This document shows, piece after piece, positions 20,506-28,250 of a DNA stretch of 64,000 bases (position 1 is its first letter; each line of letters opens with the position of its first letter). Made by a program: the position numbers and the translations under genes. The DNA lies in NCBI RefSeq assembly GCF_027853335.1, contig NZ_JAFEUS010000002.1, forward strand, positions 1,286,514 to 1,350,513, given 5' to 3'. The notes under the pieces are model-generated. The model saw nothing but the letters and a program-made list of their open reading frames with translations, searched no databases and was not told where the DNA came from. Origin of the DNA: Leucobacter sp. UCMA 4100. GTDB taxonomy: Bacteria > Actinomycetota > Actinomycetes > Actinomycetales > Microbacteriaceae.

Positions 20506-21519
20506 CTAACGCGTGTGATCGGTGTTCGGGCCGGCAACCGGCGAGTCTGGGGTGCCCGTGAGCATAAGCGTCACGGGGTTTTGTGCCTGCACGCGCACGT
20601 ATTCGGCTGCGGTGAAGGCTGAGAAATAAGCAATGTGTGGCGTGACCGTGATGCGCGGGTGGCCAAGCAGCGGGTGATCTGCTGTGGGCGGTTCTTCGTC
20701 GAGCACGTCGAGCCCGACCCCCGCGAGGTGGCCCGACTCGACTGCGGCGCGCACGGCGTGCGAGTCGATGAGCTGCCCCCGGCTCACGTTCACGAGGTAC
20801 GAGCCGCGCGGCATCTTGGCGATGAAGGCCTCGTCGACCATGCGCTCGGTCTCGGCCGTAAGAGGGGTGTGGATCGAGAGCACGTGCGACTCGCGCCGCA
20901 CCGTCTCAAGCGTTTCGAGAGTGATACCGCGGGCTTCAAGCCCGGCGAGCGTCTCTTCGTCGCGGGGCACAAAGGGGTCGTAGGCGAGCACGCGGGCAAA
21001 GAGCGGCCTCGCGTACGCTGCGAGCTGCGCTCCGATCTTGCCGAGGCCGACGAGCCCGAGGGTGAGGCCGCTCACGCGGGGCTGCACGATCTCAGAGCGA
21101 CTGTTCCACTCGCCAGCCGTCACCGCTTCGGCATATTCTTTGACACCCCGAAGCGCACCGAGCGCGAGGGCAAGCGCGTGGGCCGCGACCTCCTCGGTCG
21201 CGACGCCTGGAACGTTCGTGACCCATTTGCCGAGCTCACTCGCGGCGTCGATGTCGACGTTGTTGAAGCCCATCGACATGAGCGACACGATGCGCACCGA
21301 CGGGAGCCGCTCGAGCGTCGCACGGTCAATCTCGGCGTAGCCGACGAGCAGCGCCGTGGCGTCTGCCGCGCCCTCGATGATGCGCTCCGGGTCCATGGTC
21401 TCGAGCACCCGCACCTCGAAGCCAGCGGCCTCGAGCAGGGCAACGCCCGCCGAAACATCGGTGTCTTCGATGTCGGTATACACCGCGACGGGGCGGTTCT
21501 GGTGGGGCTCTGGGGCCAT
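20506..21519 (-). CDS. D-2-hydroxyacid dehydrogenase family protein (C-terminal-binding-protein type)
   Basis: 337 aa NAD-dependent oxidoreductase. Rossmann motif GLVGLGKIGAQLAAYARP, then catalytic triad in order: Arg in VNVSRGQLID, Glu in GLDVLDEEPPTADHPL, His in TPHIAYFS. I start at MAPEPHQ (ATG 21517-21519), eight bases after AAGGAG; the GTG three codons earlier is too close to that RBS. It would interconvert a 2-oxo and a 2-hydroxy acid. Follows the ABC importer genes by 131 bp, same strand. Confidence 0.87.
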   Translation of the reverse strand: MAPEPHQNRPVAVYTDIEDTDVSAGVALLEAAGFEVRVLETMDPERIIEGAADATALLVGYAEIDRATLERLPSVRIVSLMSMGFNNVDIDAASELGKWVTNVPGVATEEVAAHALALALGALRGVKEYAEAVTAGEWNSRSEIVQPRVSGLTLGLVGLGKIGAQLAAYARPLFARVLAYDPFVPRDEETLAGLEARGITLETLETVRRESHVLSIHTPLTAETERMVDEAFIAKMPRGSYLVNVSRGQLIDSHAVRAAVESGHLAGVGLDVLDEEPPTADHPLLGHPRITVTPHIAYFSAFTAAEYVRVQAQNPVTLMLTGTPDSPVAGPNTDHTR

Positions 21520-21650
21520 GCTGCTCACTCCTTCGAGGGTGGTTGGGGTTCGTTCGCCGGCGCTCGTGCGCCAGCTTTGTTCATCACCTGTGAGACCCGC
21601 AGCAGCGAGGGCGCTGCTGCGGGCTCACGGGACGATCGAGGCTCTCGTGC

Positions 21651-22466
21651 CTAGTGCACGTGGCTCAGGAAGCGCTTCGTGCGCTCGTGCTGCGGGTTCT
21701 CGAAGAACTCCTCAGGGGCTGCCTGCTCGACGATGACGCCGCTGTCAAACAGCGTGACCTCGTCGGCAACGCGCCTCGCAAAGCGCACCTCGTGCGTGAC
21801 GACGATCATCGTCATGCCCGACTCAGCGAGCTGCTCCATCACCTCGAGCACCTCGCCCACGAGCTCCGGGTCAAGTGCCGAGGTCGGCTCGTCAAACAGC
21901 ATGACCTGCGGCCCGAGCACGAGGGCCCGCGCGATGGCAACGCGCTGCTGCTGGCCGCCAGAGAGCTCTGAGGGGTAGTGGCCCGCGCGATCCTTCATGC
22001 CAACGCGGCTCAGCATCTCAAACGCGCGCTCCCTCGCCTCAGCCTTCGAGACGCCCTGCACCGACTGCAACGCGATCATCACGTTCTGCTGCGCGGTCAT
22101 GTGCGGGAACAGGTTGAAGCGCTGAAACACCATGCCAATCTCGCGGCGCTGAATCGCGAGCTTGCGCTCTGGCAAGTAGTGTAGCTTGCCGCCGCGGTCT
22201 TCGGCGCCGATCCGCTCGCCGTGCAAGAGGATCGCGCCCTGATCGGCCGGCTCGAGCAGCGCCATGAGGCGCAGCATCGTTGACTTTCCAGAGCCCGAGG
22301 GGCCGAGCACGGCCTTCACCTCGCCCTTGTTGACCTCGAACTCGACGCCCGCAAGCACCTGGTTGTCACCGTAGCTCTTGTGCAAGTTCTGTACCGTGAG
22401 GGTGGGGCCTGCATAGGGCAGGTCTTCGCCCACGATAACGCTTCGGGTGATTGCATCGTCACTCAT
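21651..22466 (-). CDS. Amino-acid ABC transporter ATPase (GlnQ/polar amino acid type)
   Basis: 271 aa. Walker [27 protein letters not shown]-loop typical of amino acid importers, signature LSGGQQQR, Walker [21 protein letters not shown], and [13 protein letters not shown]-loop. The ATG overlaps the permease stop (ATGA). A 20-residue N-terminal extension precedes the usual domain start. Confidence 0.92.
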   Translation of the reverse strand: MSDDAITRSVIVGEDLPYAGPTLTVQNLHKSYGDNQVLAGVEFEVNKGEVKAVLGPSGSGKSTMLRLMALLEPADQGAILLHGERIGAEDRGGKLHYLPERKLAIQRREIGMVFQRFNLFPHMTAQQNVMIALQSVQGVSKAEARERAFEMLSRVGMKDRAGHYPSELSGGQQQRVAIARALVLGPQVMLFDEPTSALDPELVGEVLEVMEQLAESGMTMIVVTHEVRFARRVADEVTLFDSGVIVEQAAPEEFFENPQHERTKRFLSHVH

Positions 22467-23188
22467 GCGACTGCCTCTGCTTCCTGCTTCTTCGCGCTCT
22501 TCACGGTCTGCCGTGAAGTCCACGCGAACTTCTTCTCAATCTGGCTCTGAATGAGCGTGATCACCGAGACGATGATGAGGTAGTAAATGATGGCCACGAG
22601 GTAGTACTCGGCGTAGCGAAAGGTAATGTTCACGCCGACCTGCGCGGTCGTGAGCAGCTCCCTGAGCGAGATGACCGACGCGAGCGATGAGTACTTAATG
22701 AGGCCGATGAACTCGTTGCCGGTTGGCGGCAGCGCGACGCGCAACGCCTGGGGCAGGGTGATCTTCATCATGACGGCGGCCGGCTTCATGCCGAGCGCGC
22801 GGCCCGCGAGTGCCTGGCCCTCGTCGACGCTCTGCAGCGCCGAGCGAATAATCTCGGCCATGAACGCCGACTCGACGAGGCCAAGGCCCACCGAGGCCGC
22901 AATGAACGGGGTGTACCAGTCTGACTTGAGCGCTGGGATAACCTGCGGCAGCGCGTTCCACATGATGAGCAGCACGAGCAGTGCAGGCAACGCCCTGAAG
23001 AACCAGGTGTAAACGTTCGCGGGGCCCTTGAGCGCCCACTTGTCAGAGGTGCGGCCGAGGGCGACGAAGAAGCCGAGCAGGGTCGCGATGATGAGCGACA
23101 CGATCGCGACGCCGATCGAGAGCAGCGCGCCGTACAGGTAAGCGCTACTCTTCAGCTGCTCGAAGAAAATTTCGGGATCAAAAAGCAT
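22463..23188 (-). CDS. Amino-acid ABC transporter permease (HisM/GlnP type)
   Basis: 241 aa inner-membrane permease. Conserved blocks: [47 protein letters not shown], and [22 protein letters not shown]. About five membrane segments; C-terminus is a basic tail rich in Lys. Only one permease gene is present, so the pore is probably a homodimer. Lies between the solute-binding protein and ATPase genes. Confidence 0.92.
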   Translation of the reverse strand: MLFDPEIFFEQLKSSAYLYGALLSIGVAIVSLIIATLLGFFVALGRTSDKWALKGPANVYTWFFRALPALLVLLIMWNALPQVIPALKSDWYTPFIAASVGLGLVESAFMAEIIRSALQSVDEGQALAGRALGMKPAAVMMKITLPQALRVALPPTGNEFIGLIKYSSLASVISLRELLTTAQVGVNITFRYAEYYLVAIIYYLIIVSVITLIQSQIEKKFAWTSRQTVKSAKKQEAEAVA

Positions 23189-23274
23189 GGGTGCCTCTAT
23201 CGGTGTACCGGGGTGAAAGCGGGGCGGAGCCTAAGCCCCGCCCCGAATCGGGTGAACGGGTAACGTCTTCGGCC

Positions 23275-24135
23275 CTAGCGGGTGACGTCGAGAATTGACT
23301 CGTCGAGGTTGTACTCGGCAGCGATCTTCGCGAGCGTGCCGTCTTCCTGCAGCGCGTTGAGTGCCTCAGTGAGCGGATCGATGAGCGTGCTGCCCGGCTT
23401 TGTAAACGCGCCGAAGGTGGTGTCGGGATCGAACACGGTGTTGACCATCTCAAGCTGACCCTCGTTCTGGGTGGCCATGTAGCTCGCGGCAACGTTCGTC
23501 TCGACGAGCGCGTCGGCCTTGCCATTGATGACGGCGAGCACGGTCTCGGCCGTCTTCGGGTACTCGGTGTGGGTGATCGCTGACTTGCCTGCAGCCTCGC
23601 ACTCTTCGCTGAGCTTCTGCACGCTCATCGAGTTGCTTGAAGCCGCCTGCGAAACCACGCGCATGCCGCACAGCGACATCCCGTCTGAGATCTTGTCGGC
23701 CGATTCGGGTGCCGCAAGTACCGCGGGGCCCGCCGCCATGATGGTCACCGAGTCAGCAATCTCTGCGCGCTCGGCGCTCTCGTAGAGGCCGCCGAAGATC
23801 ATGTCGCACTTGCCGCTCTGCACGCCGGGCATGAGGCCGTCAAACGAGGTGACCTCGAAGTTGGCCTCGAGACCCCAGTGATCAGCGAGCGCCCGCACCG
23901 AATCAGCGTCGAAGCCTACGATGTCGCCGCCTGAGCCGTCAGCGTAGTACTCGAGCGGCGGGTACTCGGGGTCGATGCACACGGTGAGTGAGCCCTCTTT
24001 GACGAGGCCCTCGGGAGCGTTTTCGTTGGCGGCCGGCTTGGGCTTCGCCTCGTTCGAATCGCTCGAGCTTGCACAACCGGCAAGCAGTAACACCGCTGAG
24101 GCGACGCTAGCGGTCGCGAGCATAATCTTTTTCAT
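23275..24135 (-). CDS. Amino-acid ABC transporter substrate-binding lipoprotein (SBP family 3)
   Basis: 286 aa from MKKIMLA. Lipoprotein signal with lipobox LAGC (Cys at about residue 20) followed by a Ser/Glu/Lys-rich linker. Family 3 landmarks: SLTVCIDPEYPPLEYYADG, IVGFDADSVRALADHWGL, GMRVVSQAASSNSM, ADALVETNVAASYM. Binds an amino acid or similar small amine outside the membrane. First gene of a probable seven-gene leftward run. Confidence 0.92.
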   Translation of the reverse strand: MKKIMLATASVASAVLLLAGCASSSDSNEAKPKPAANENAPEGLVKEGSLTVCIDPEYPPLEYYADGSGGDIVGFDADSVRALADHWGLEANFEVTSFDGLMPGVQSGKCDMIFGGLYESAERAEIADSVTIMAAGPAVLAAPESADKISDGMSLCGMRVVSQAASSNSMSVQKLSEECEAAGKSAITHTEYPKTAETVLAVINGKADALVETNVAASYMATQNEGQLEMVNTVFDPDTTFGAFTKPGSTLIDPLTEALNALQEDGTLAKIAAEYNLDESILDVTR

Positions 24136-24195
24136 GACTTCTCCGTTGATGCCGAAATGATGGGGTGGGTTACGACTCAAGTGTTCGTAAGTGTG

Positions 24196-24225
24196 ACTGT
24201 ACGGCCACTGAAGCCACTTTGTCAA
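24196..24225 (-). promoter_or_regulatory. Promoter of the amino-acid importer operon
   Basis: On the minus strand TTGACA (24220-24225) and TACAGT (24196-24201) are separated by 18 bases, close to the sigma-70/SigA consensus, about 60 bp ahead of the binding-protein start. The 231-bp gap to the divergent Lrp-type gene also holds a weaker rightward TTGACG at 24287-24292. Confidence 0.6.
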
Positions 24226-24366
24226 AACATATTTTCGGCGTGACTCACGACAAACCAAAAAAGCGTGCCGTTCGGCACCGATTTTCTTGACGATTTTTTT
24301 ATCTTGCCATTATTGACCGACAAGTTGCACTTTTTGCCTCACTCATCTCTGGTTATGATGGGGAGC

Positions 24367-25272
24367 ATGGACTTCCTCACCGAACGAGCAATCACGTACC
24401 TGAGGCGCGACGGCCGCGCCTCGTACAGCACCATTGCCAAAGAGCTCGACACCACGAGGGCCAACGTCTCGAGCCGCCTCTCGCCGCTCTTCCAGTCGGG
24501 CTCGCTGCGCGTCATCGCCGCCATTCACCCCCGCATTCTCGGCCTCGAGGTGCTCGCCCACGTGAGCCTGCGGGTGTACGGATCGCCCGCCCACATCATC
24601 GAGCACCTCACGCAGCTGCCCTCGGCGGTGTACCTCTCTGAGGCAACCGGCTCGTACCAGGTCATCGTCGAGCTGCACTCGCCGAGCCTCACCGACCTGC
24701 ACCGGGACATCGGCGAGATTCGCGCGCTCGACGGCGTCATCGAGGGCCACATTCTGCAGTACGAGCATGTCTACTCAAGCTTCTTCCTCGGCGAGGAGCC
24801 CGACCTGCAGGGCTTCCAGCTCGACGAGACGAACCAGCTGCTCGCCCAACAGCTACAAATCGACGGCCGCAAGAGCTACGCCGAACTCGCCGAGCACACC
24901 GGCCTCTCGATCAGCGCCACCCGCGACCGGGTCGCCCGCCTGCTCGACTCCGGCGCCATGCAAATTGGCGTCGTGCGCGGCCGCAACTCTGCCGGTTCAG
25001 AGCTCGTCTTCGGCTTCGGCTTCACTACCGCGACGCCGCACCCCCAGCTGCTCGAGCTCTTGCGTGCCCAACCCGGCCTCGAGTTTCTCTCGAGCACCGT
25101 CGGCCGCTACGACCTCGTCACCACCATCTCGTTCAACTCCCTGCCCCAGTTCGCGACCCTACTGCAGGCCATTCGCACGATCGACGAGGTGCGCACGGTC
25201 GAAACGTGGCTGCACACCCGCATTCACATGGAGCGGTACGTGCACAGCGGTTCCTGGGTCACGCACGAGTAG
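24367..25272 (+). CDS. Lrp/AsnC family regulator, double-length (two HTH-RAM units)
   Basis: 301 aa, twice the usual Lrp length. The first unit has an HTH (ERAITYLRRDGRASYSTIAKELDTTRANVSSRL) and an effector region to about 150; the second repeats this (DETNQLLAQQLQIDGRKSYAELAEHTGLSISATRDRVARL) with its own sensor domain. So one chain mimics a dimer. I start at MDFLTE (24367); MMGS four codons earlier is possible and no well-spaced RBS is visible. Divergent from the amino-acid importer operon, which it most likely controls in response to a pathway amino acid. Confidence 0.87.
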   Translation: MDFLTERAITYLRRDGRASYSTIAKELDTTRANVSSRLSPLFQSGSLRVIAAIHPRILGLEVLAHVSLRVYGSPAHIIEHLTQLPSAVYLSEATGSYQVIVELHSPSLTDLHRDIGEIRALDGVIEGHILQYEHVYSSFFLGEEPDLQGFQLDETNQLLAQQLQIDGRKSYAELAEHTGLSISATRDRVARLLDSGAMQIGVVRGRNSAGSELVFGFGFTTATPHPQLLELLRAQPGLEFLSSTVGRYDLVTTISFNSLPQFATLLQAIRTIDEVRTVETWLHTRIHMERYVHSGSWVTHE

Positions 25273-25328
25273 TCGGGCGGTCTGGCTGGGCTGGCTGGGC
25301 GTCTGCCTGCCGGCTGGTCGGCCGCGAG

Positions 25329-25348
25329 CCCCCCCCCCCCCCCCCCCC
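25329..25348. repeat. Homopolymer of 20 C
   Basis: Twenty consecutive C on the + strand, in the intergenic stretch between the Lrp-type gene and the IS element. Long homopolymers of this length are rare; it may be a slippage-prone tract or an assembly artefact. No gene is broken by it. Confidence 0.9.
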
Positions 25349-25360
25349 GCTTCGCTCGCC

Positions 25361-25380
25361 GTGTGGTCAAAAAGTGTCGA
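25361..25380. repeat. Left arm of palindromic repeat split by the IS element
   Basis: GTGTGGTCAAAAAGTGTCGA, identical to the left arm of the intact palindrome at 27259-27278. Its partner arm is at 26637-26656, on the other side of the IS30-family element. CTCGCC precedes both copies. Confidence 0.9.
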
Positions 25381-25389
25381 TTTCGGCGG

Positions 25390-26627
25390 GCGGTTTCTAG
25401 CGGTCAGCGCAACAGTATCTCTTCGATGACCTCGGCCGGCTTCGCGAACGCTAACCGTTTCCGGGGCCGGTCGTTCATCTCCCACTCAACATAATCGAGA
25501 TCTGCCTGACTGAACACACTCAGATCAGTGCCCTTGGGGAAATACTCCCGCAGTAACCCATTCGTGTTCTCATTCGTCGGCCGCTGCCAGGGCGAGTGCG
25601 GGTCGCAAAAGAACACATCAATATCAGCTCCCATAGCGACTTCTTGATGCTTACTCATCTCTTTGCCCTGGTCCCAGGTGAGAGTCCGACGAAGCACATC
25701 AGGTAACTCTTTCATCTTCGCGATAAGCCCCTCAGTGACTGCTTCTACCCGCGGTAACGAGGGGTCTAACCAAACAAGGAATAGATAGTTCGAGTGGCGT
25801 TCAACGACCGTCCCGATAGCGCTCTTGCCATCTTTCCCGATAATTAAGTCACCTTCCCAATGCCCAGGAACAGCCCGATCAAGTGCTTCTGCGGGACGGT
25901 CAACAATGTTCACCATCCCAGCAATTCGGCCCTGCCTAGACTGGCCAGAACGGTGACTGTGTCGGATCTTCCTCCCCGTACGAACCCGAACCTCAAGCTC
26001 GCGTTTGAGCCCACCCCTGGCAAGGAGATAGATCGCTTGATAGATCGTTTCGTGTGACACTCGCATCTCCGGCTGATCCGGAAACTCGCGCTGTAGCCTG
26101 CCCACAACCTGTTCCGGTGACCGCTTCAACGATAGTTCAGCCTCCACAAAACGCCGTAACCGCGGATTCGTTACCAGCTTCGACGGTTTCGGTCTGCGGG
26201 CGCGCTGAAACGTTTGCGATTGTGCCTGTGTTGCCCGATACCTCGGCCTACGAGCCCGTTCAGAAGAAAAGAACGCGTTCCGCCGAATCTCACGACTCAC
26301 TGTTGACGGGGCACGCCCCAACTTCCTCGCGATCTCACGAATCCCAGCCTTTGCCGTCCATAACGCCTGAATCTCGATACGCTCCTCGAACGATAACGAC
26401 GACACCCGGGCTACTCTTCGGGGTCTCACCCCGCCCTGCGAATGAATATGTGACAAGATCGCGGCTTCGCTCTTGTCTACCCGTTCACCAATCTCTCGTG
26501 CGGTGAAGCCAGCAGCTCGCATATCCCAGATCGTGTTCACATGCTCAGCAAGCATGTTCCTTGAGAACTTCATGTCAGTGTCCACCCTTGTATTGTCTCG
26601 GGTGTTGCAACCACCGTTAGAACCCGC
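25390..26627. mobile_element. IS30-family insertion sequence
   Basis: About 1238 bp. The ends are imperfect inverted repeats: 19 of the first 25 bases match, starting GCGG and including TTCTA, CGGT and GCAACA. GCGG flanks both sides (25386-25389 and 26628-26631) and fits a 4-bp target duplication. Removing the element and one GCGG restores a palindrome with 20-bp arms and a 14-base loop, one substitution away from the intact copy at 27259-27312. IS30-type elements are known to favour palindromic targets. Confidence 0.85.
25404..26573 (-). CDS. IS30 family transposase
   Basis: 389 aa. N-terminal HTH region (LSFEERIEIQALWTAKAGI, EIARKLGRAPSTVSREIRRN) is the IS30 hallmark. The DDE catalytic core follows: GHWEGDLIIGKDGKSAIGTVVER (first Asp), LTWDQGKEMSKH (second Asp), and FCDPHSPWQRPTNENTNGLLREYFPKG (Glu in the NENTNG context). 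Intact and in frame, so possibly active. I start at MKFSRN (26571-26573); a GTG four codons upstream is possible. Lies inside matched inverted ends. Confidence 0.95.
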   Translation of the reverse strand: MKFSRNMLAEHVNTIWDMRAAGFTAREIGERVDKSEAAILSHIHSQGGVRPRRVARVSSLSFEERIEIQALWTAKAGIREIARKLGRAPSTVSREIRRNAFFSSERARRPRYRATQAQSQTFQRARRPKPSKLVTNPRLRRFVEAELSLKRSPEQVVGRLQREFPDQPEMRVSHETIYQAIYLLARGGLKRELEVRVRTGRKIRHSHRSGQSRQGRIAGMVNIVDRPAEALDRAVPGHWEGDLIIGKDGKSAIGTVVERHSNYLFLVWLDPSLPRVEAVTEGLIAKMKELPDVLRRTLTWDQGKEMSKHQEVAMGADIDVFFCDPHSPWQRPTNENTNGLLREYFPKGTDLSVFSQADLDYVEWEMNDRPRKRLAFAKPAEVIEEILLR

Positions 26628-26636
26628 GCGGGATTT

Positions 26637-26656
26637 TCGACACTTTTTGACCACAC
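26637..26656. repeat. Right arm of palindromic repeat split by the IS element
   Basis: TCGACACTTTTTGACCACAC, the reverse complement of the arm at 25361-25380. The similarity to the intact copy continues downstream for about 30 bp (GAG, GCGA, AAGTGACCACACGAGG with two changes), so the repeat unit is longer than the palindrome. Confidence 0.9.
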
Positions 26657-26680
26657 GAGCGCGAAAAGTGACCACACGAG

Positions 26681-26790
26681 GAGGATCCGCACGGGATTGG
26701 CGCGCGCCGACGAGGATCCGCACGGGAATAGCGCGCACCGAGGTGATCCGCACGAAAATGGTGAGCACCGGGAAGATCCGCCCCGGGTGC
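26681..26790. repeat. Tandem repeat, about 3.5 copies of a 30-31 bp unit
   Basis: Units begin near 26681, 26712, 26743 and 26773; each carries GATCCGCACG followed by an A/G-rich stretch and a GCGCGCACCG-like end. Divergence grows towards the right. Intergenic, between the split palindrome and a small membrane protein gene. No coding role is evident. Confidence 0.8.
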
Positions 26791-26796
26791 CCCTCG

Positions 26797-27189
26797 CTAA
26801 ACCCCCGCGGGCGCCGGTAAGGTGCGCAGGGCCAGGGCCTGGCTCACCGCGAAGAGCAGAATGTCGATGGCGATCGCCACCACGATGAGCGCGGCCAGCA
26901 TCGACCCGGCCGTCATCGAGCACGCGGCCACGAGCAGCGCCGCCACGATGTTCACGCCCATGACGAGGCGCAGCGCGATGCGCAACCGCAGCTTCGCGAC
27001 CATGACCATCACGAGTCCGGCCCACACCACGACGACGATGCCGGCGACTGCGAGCAGCCACGCCGGCAGCGCGATCGTGCGGGCGATCTGCGCCGAGGCC
27101 ACCGCGACGGCGGCGCCGAGCAGCGCGCAGTAGATGGCGTCGAAACGCAGGCTCCAGAGGCCGAGCGCTCTGCCGTTGATGCGGTTCAT
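26797..27189 (-). CDS. Small membrane protein, unknown function
   Basis: 130 aa with about four hydrophobic segments (CALLGAAVAVASAQIA; WLLAVAGIVVVVWAGLVMVMVA; VMGVNIVAALLVAACSM; MLAALIVVAIAIDILLFAVSQAL). I do not recognise the family; the layout resembles small integral membrane proteins common in actinobacteria. I chose MNRING (27187-27189), though the GAGG upstream is only a few bases away. It stands alone between repeat-rich intergenic stretches. Confidence 0.65.
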   Translation of the reverse strand: MNRINGRALGLWSLRFDAIYCALLGAAVAVASAQIARTIALPAWLLAVAGIVVVVWAGLVMVMVAKLRLRIALRLVMGVNIVAALLVAACSMTAGSMLAALIVVAIAIDILLFAVSQALALRTLPAPAGV

Positions 27190-27258
27190 GCCCTCATTTT
27201 TGCACAGGTTCGCCCGCCTGCGCACGGGTTTCTGTGTGGGCGCTCGTCGCCGCTCGCC

Positions 27259-27312
27259 GTGTGGTCAAAAAGTGTCGATTTCGGCGAGATTTTCGACACT
27301 TTTTGACCACAC
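27259..27312. repeat. Intact palindromic repeat (20-bp arms, 14-base loop)
   Basis: Left arm 27259-27278 and right arm 27293-27312 are perfect reverse complements; the loop is TTTCGGCGAGATTT. The arms match exactly the two halves flanking the IS30-family element. It lies between the small membrane protein and the siderophore ATPase genes. It could form a strong hairpin; whether it is a terminator, a protein site or a mobile miniature repeat is open. Confidence 0.92.
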
Positions 27313-27333
27313 GAGGGCGAGAAGTGACCACAC

Positions 27334-27366
27334 GAGGGCGAGGGCGAAGGCGAGGGCGAGGGCGAG
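27334..27366. repeat. Hexanucleotide repeat (GAGGGC-type), about 5.5 units
   Basis: Five GAGGGC-like units (one reads GAAGGC) directly after the palindromic repeat and an extra half-site GTGACCACACGAG. Intergenic. Confidence 0.75.
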
Positions 27367-27434
27367 ACGGCGGATCATCCCCCAGCGCCCGGCCGCCCTA
27401 GCGCCTCCCGGGCGTGCGGGCGCCCAGCGACGCG

Positions 27435-28250
27435 TCAGACCTTCGCGCGCGGGAGCACGATCGGCGAGCCCGTATCGGGGTCGGTGATGACGCGCGAGAC
27501 GAGCCCGAAGACCCGCTCGACGGTGGCCTCGGTCATGAGTTCGCGAGGTGAGCCCTGCGCCACGACCTCGCCGTCGCGCATCGCAATGAGGTGGTCGGCG
27601 TACCGCGCGGCCTGGTTGAGGTCGTGCAGCACGGCGACGACCGTTCGGCCGGCATCGCGCAGGCGAACGACGAGTTCGAGCACCTCGAGTTGGTGGGCGA
27701 TATCGAGGTAGGTGGTGGGCTCGTCGAGCAAGAGAATCGGGGTTTCTTGGGCGAGCGACATCGCAATCCACACCCGCTGCCGCTGGCCGCCGGAGAGCTC
27801 ATCGATGTGTCGTTCGGCGAGCTCGGTGACGCCGGTGTCTTGCATGGCACGCTCGACGGTGGCCTCGTCGTCTCGGCTCCACTGGGCGAGCACGCCCTGG
27901 TGCGGGTGGCGGCCCCTCGCGATGAGCTCTGAGACGGTGATGCCCTCGGGGGCGATCGGCGTTTGCGGGAGCAGGCCGAGCTGGCGCGCGAATTGCTTGA
28001 CCGAGGTGCGGCGAATGTCTGCGCCGTCGAGCAGCACTTTGCCCTCGCTCGGCTTGAGCAGGCGCGAGAGCATGCGCAACAGCGTCGACTTTCCGCAGGC
28101 GTTCGGGCCAATGATCGCGGTGAACGAGCCCGTTGGCACCCGCACGGTGACATCGTGCAAAACGACGGTGCGCTCGTAGCCGCCCGAAACGTGCTCGGTT
28201 GTCAGGCGCGCCTCGGCGGCGGCTGCGGCGGGTGGTGCGAGATCGGTCAT
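27435..28250 (-). CDS. Iron-siderophore ABC transporter ATPase (FepC/FecE type)
   Basis: 271 aa. Walker A GPNACGKST (Cys replaces the usual Gly), LPQTPIAPEGITVSELIARGRHPHQ block diagnostic of siderophore/B12 ATPases, signature LSGGQRQR, Walker B ILLLDEPTTYLDIAHQ, H-loop AVLHDLNQAARYAD. Start overlaps the permease stop. Last gene of the leftward siderophore operon. Confidence 0.93.
   Translation of the reverse strand: MTDLAPPAAAAAEARLTTEHVSGGYERTVVLHDVTVRVPTGSFTAIIGPNACGKSTLLRMLSRLLKPSEGKVLLDGADIRRTSVKQFARQLGLLPQTPIAPEGITVSELIARGRHPHQGVLAQWSRDDEATVERAMQDTGVTELAERHIDELSGGQRQRVWIAMSLAQETPILLLDEPTTYLDIAHQLEVLELVVRLRDAGRTVVAVLHDLNQAARYADHLIAMRDGEVVAQGSPRELMTEATVERVFGLVSRVITDPDTGSPIVLPRAKV

Noticed and set aside
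26681-26790. CRISPR-like array
   Set aside because: Units are adjacent with no unique spacers, only 3-4 copies, and no cas genes.
26570-27061. Minus-strand frame through the tandem repeat
   Set aside because: It shadows the small membrane protein gene and encodes repeat-derived low-complexity sequence.
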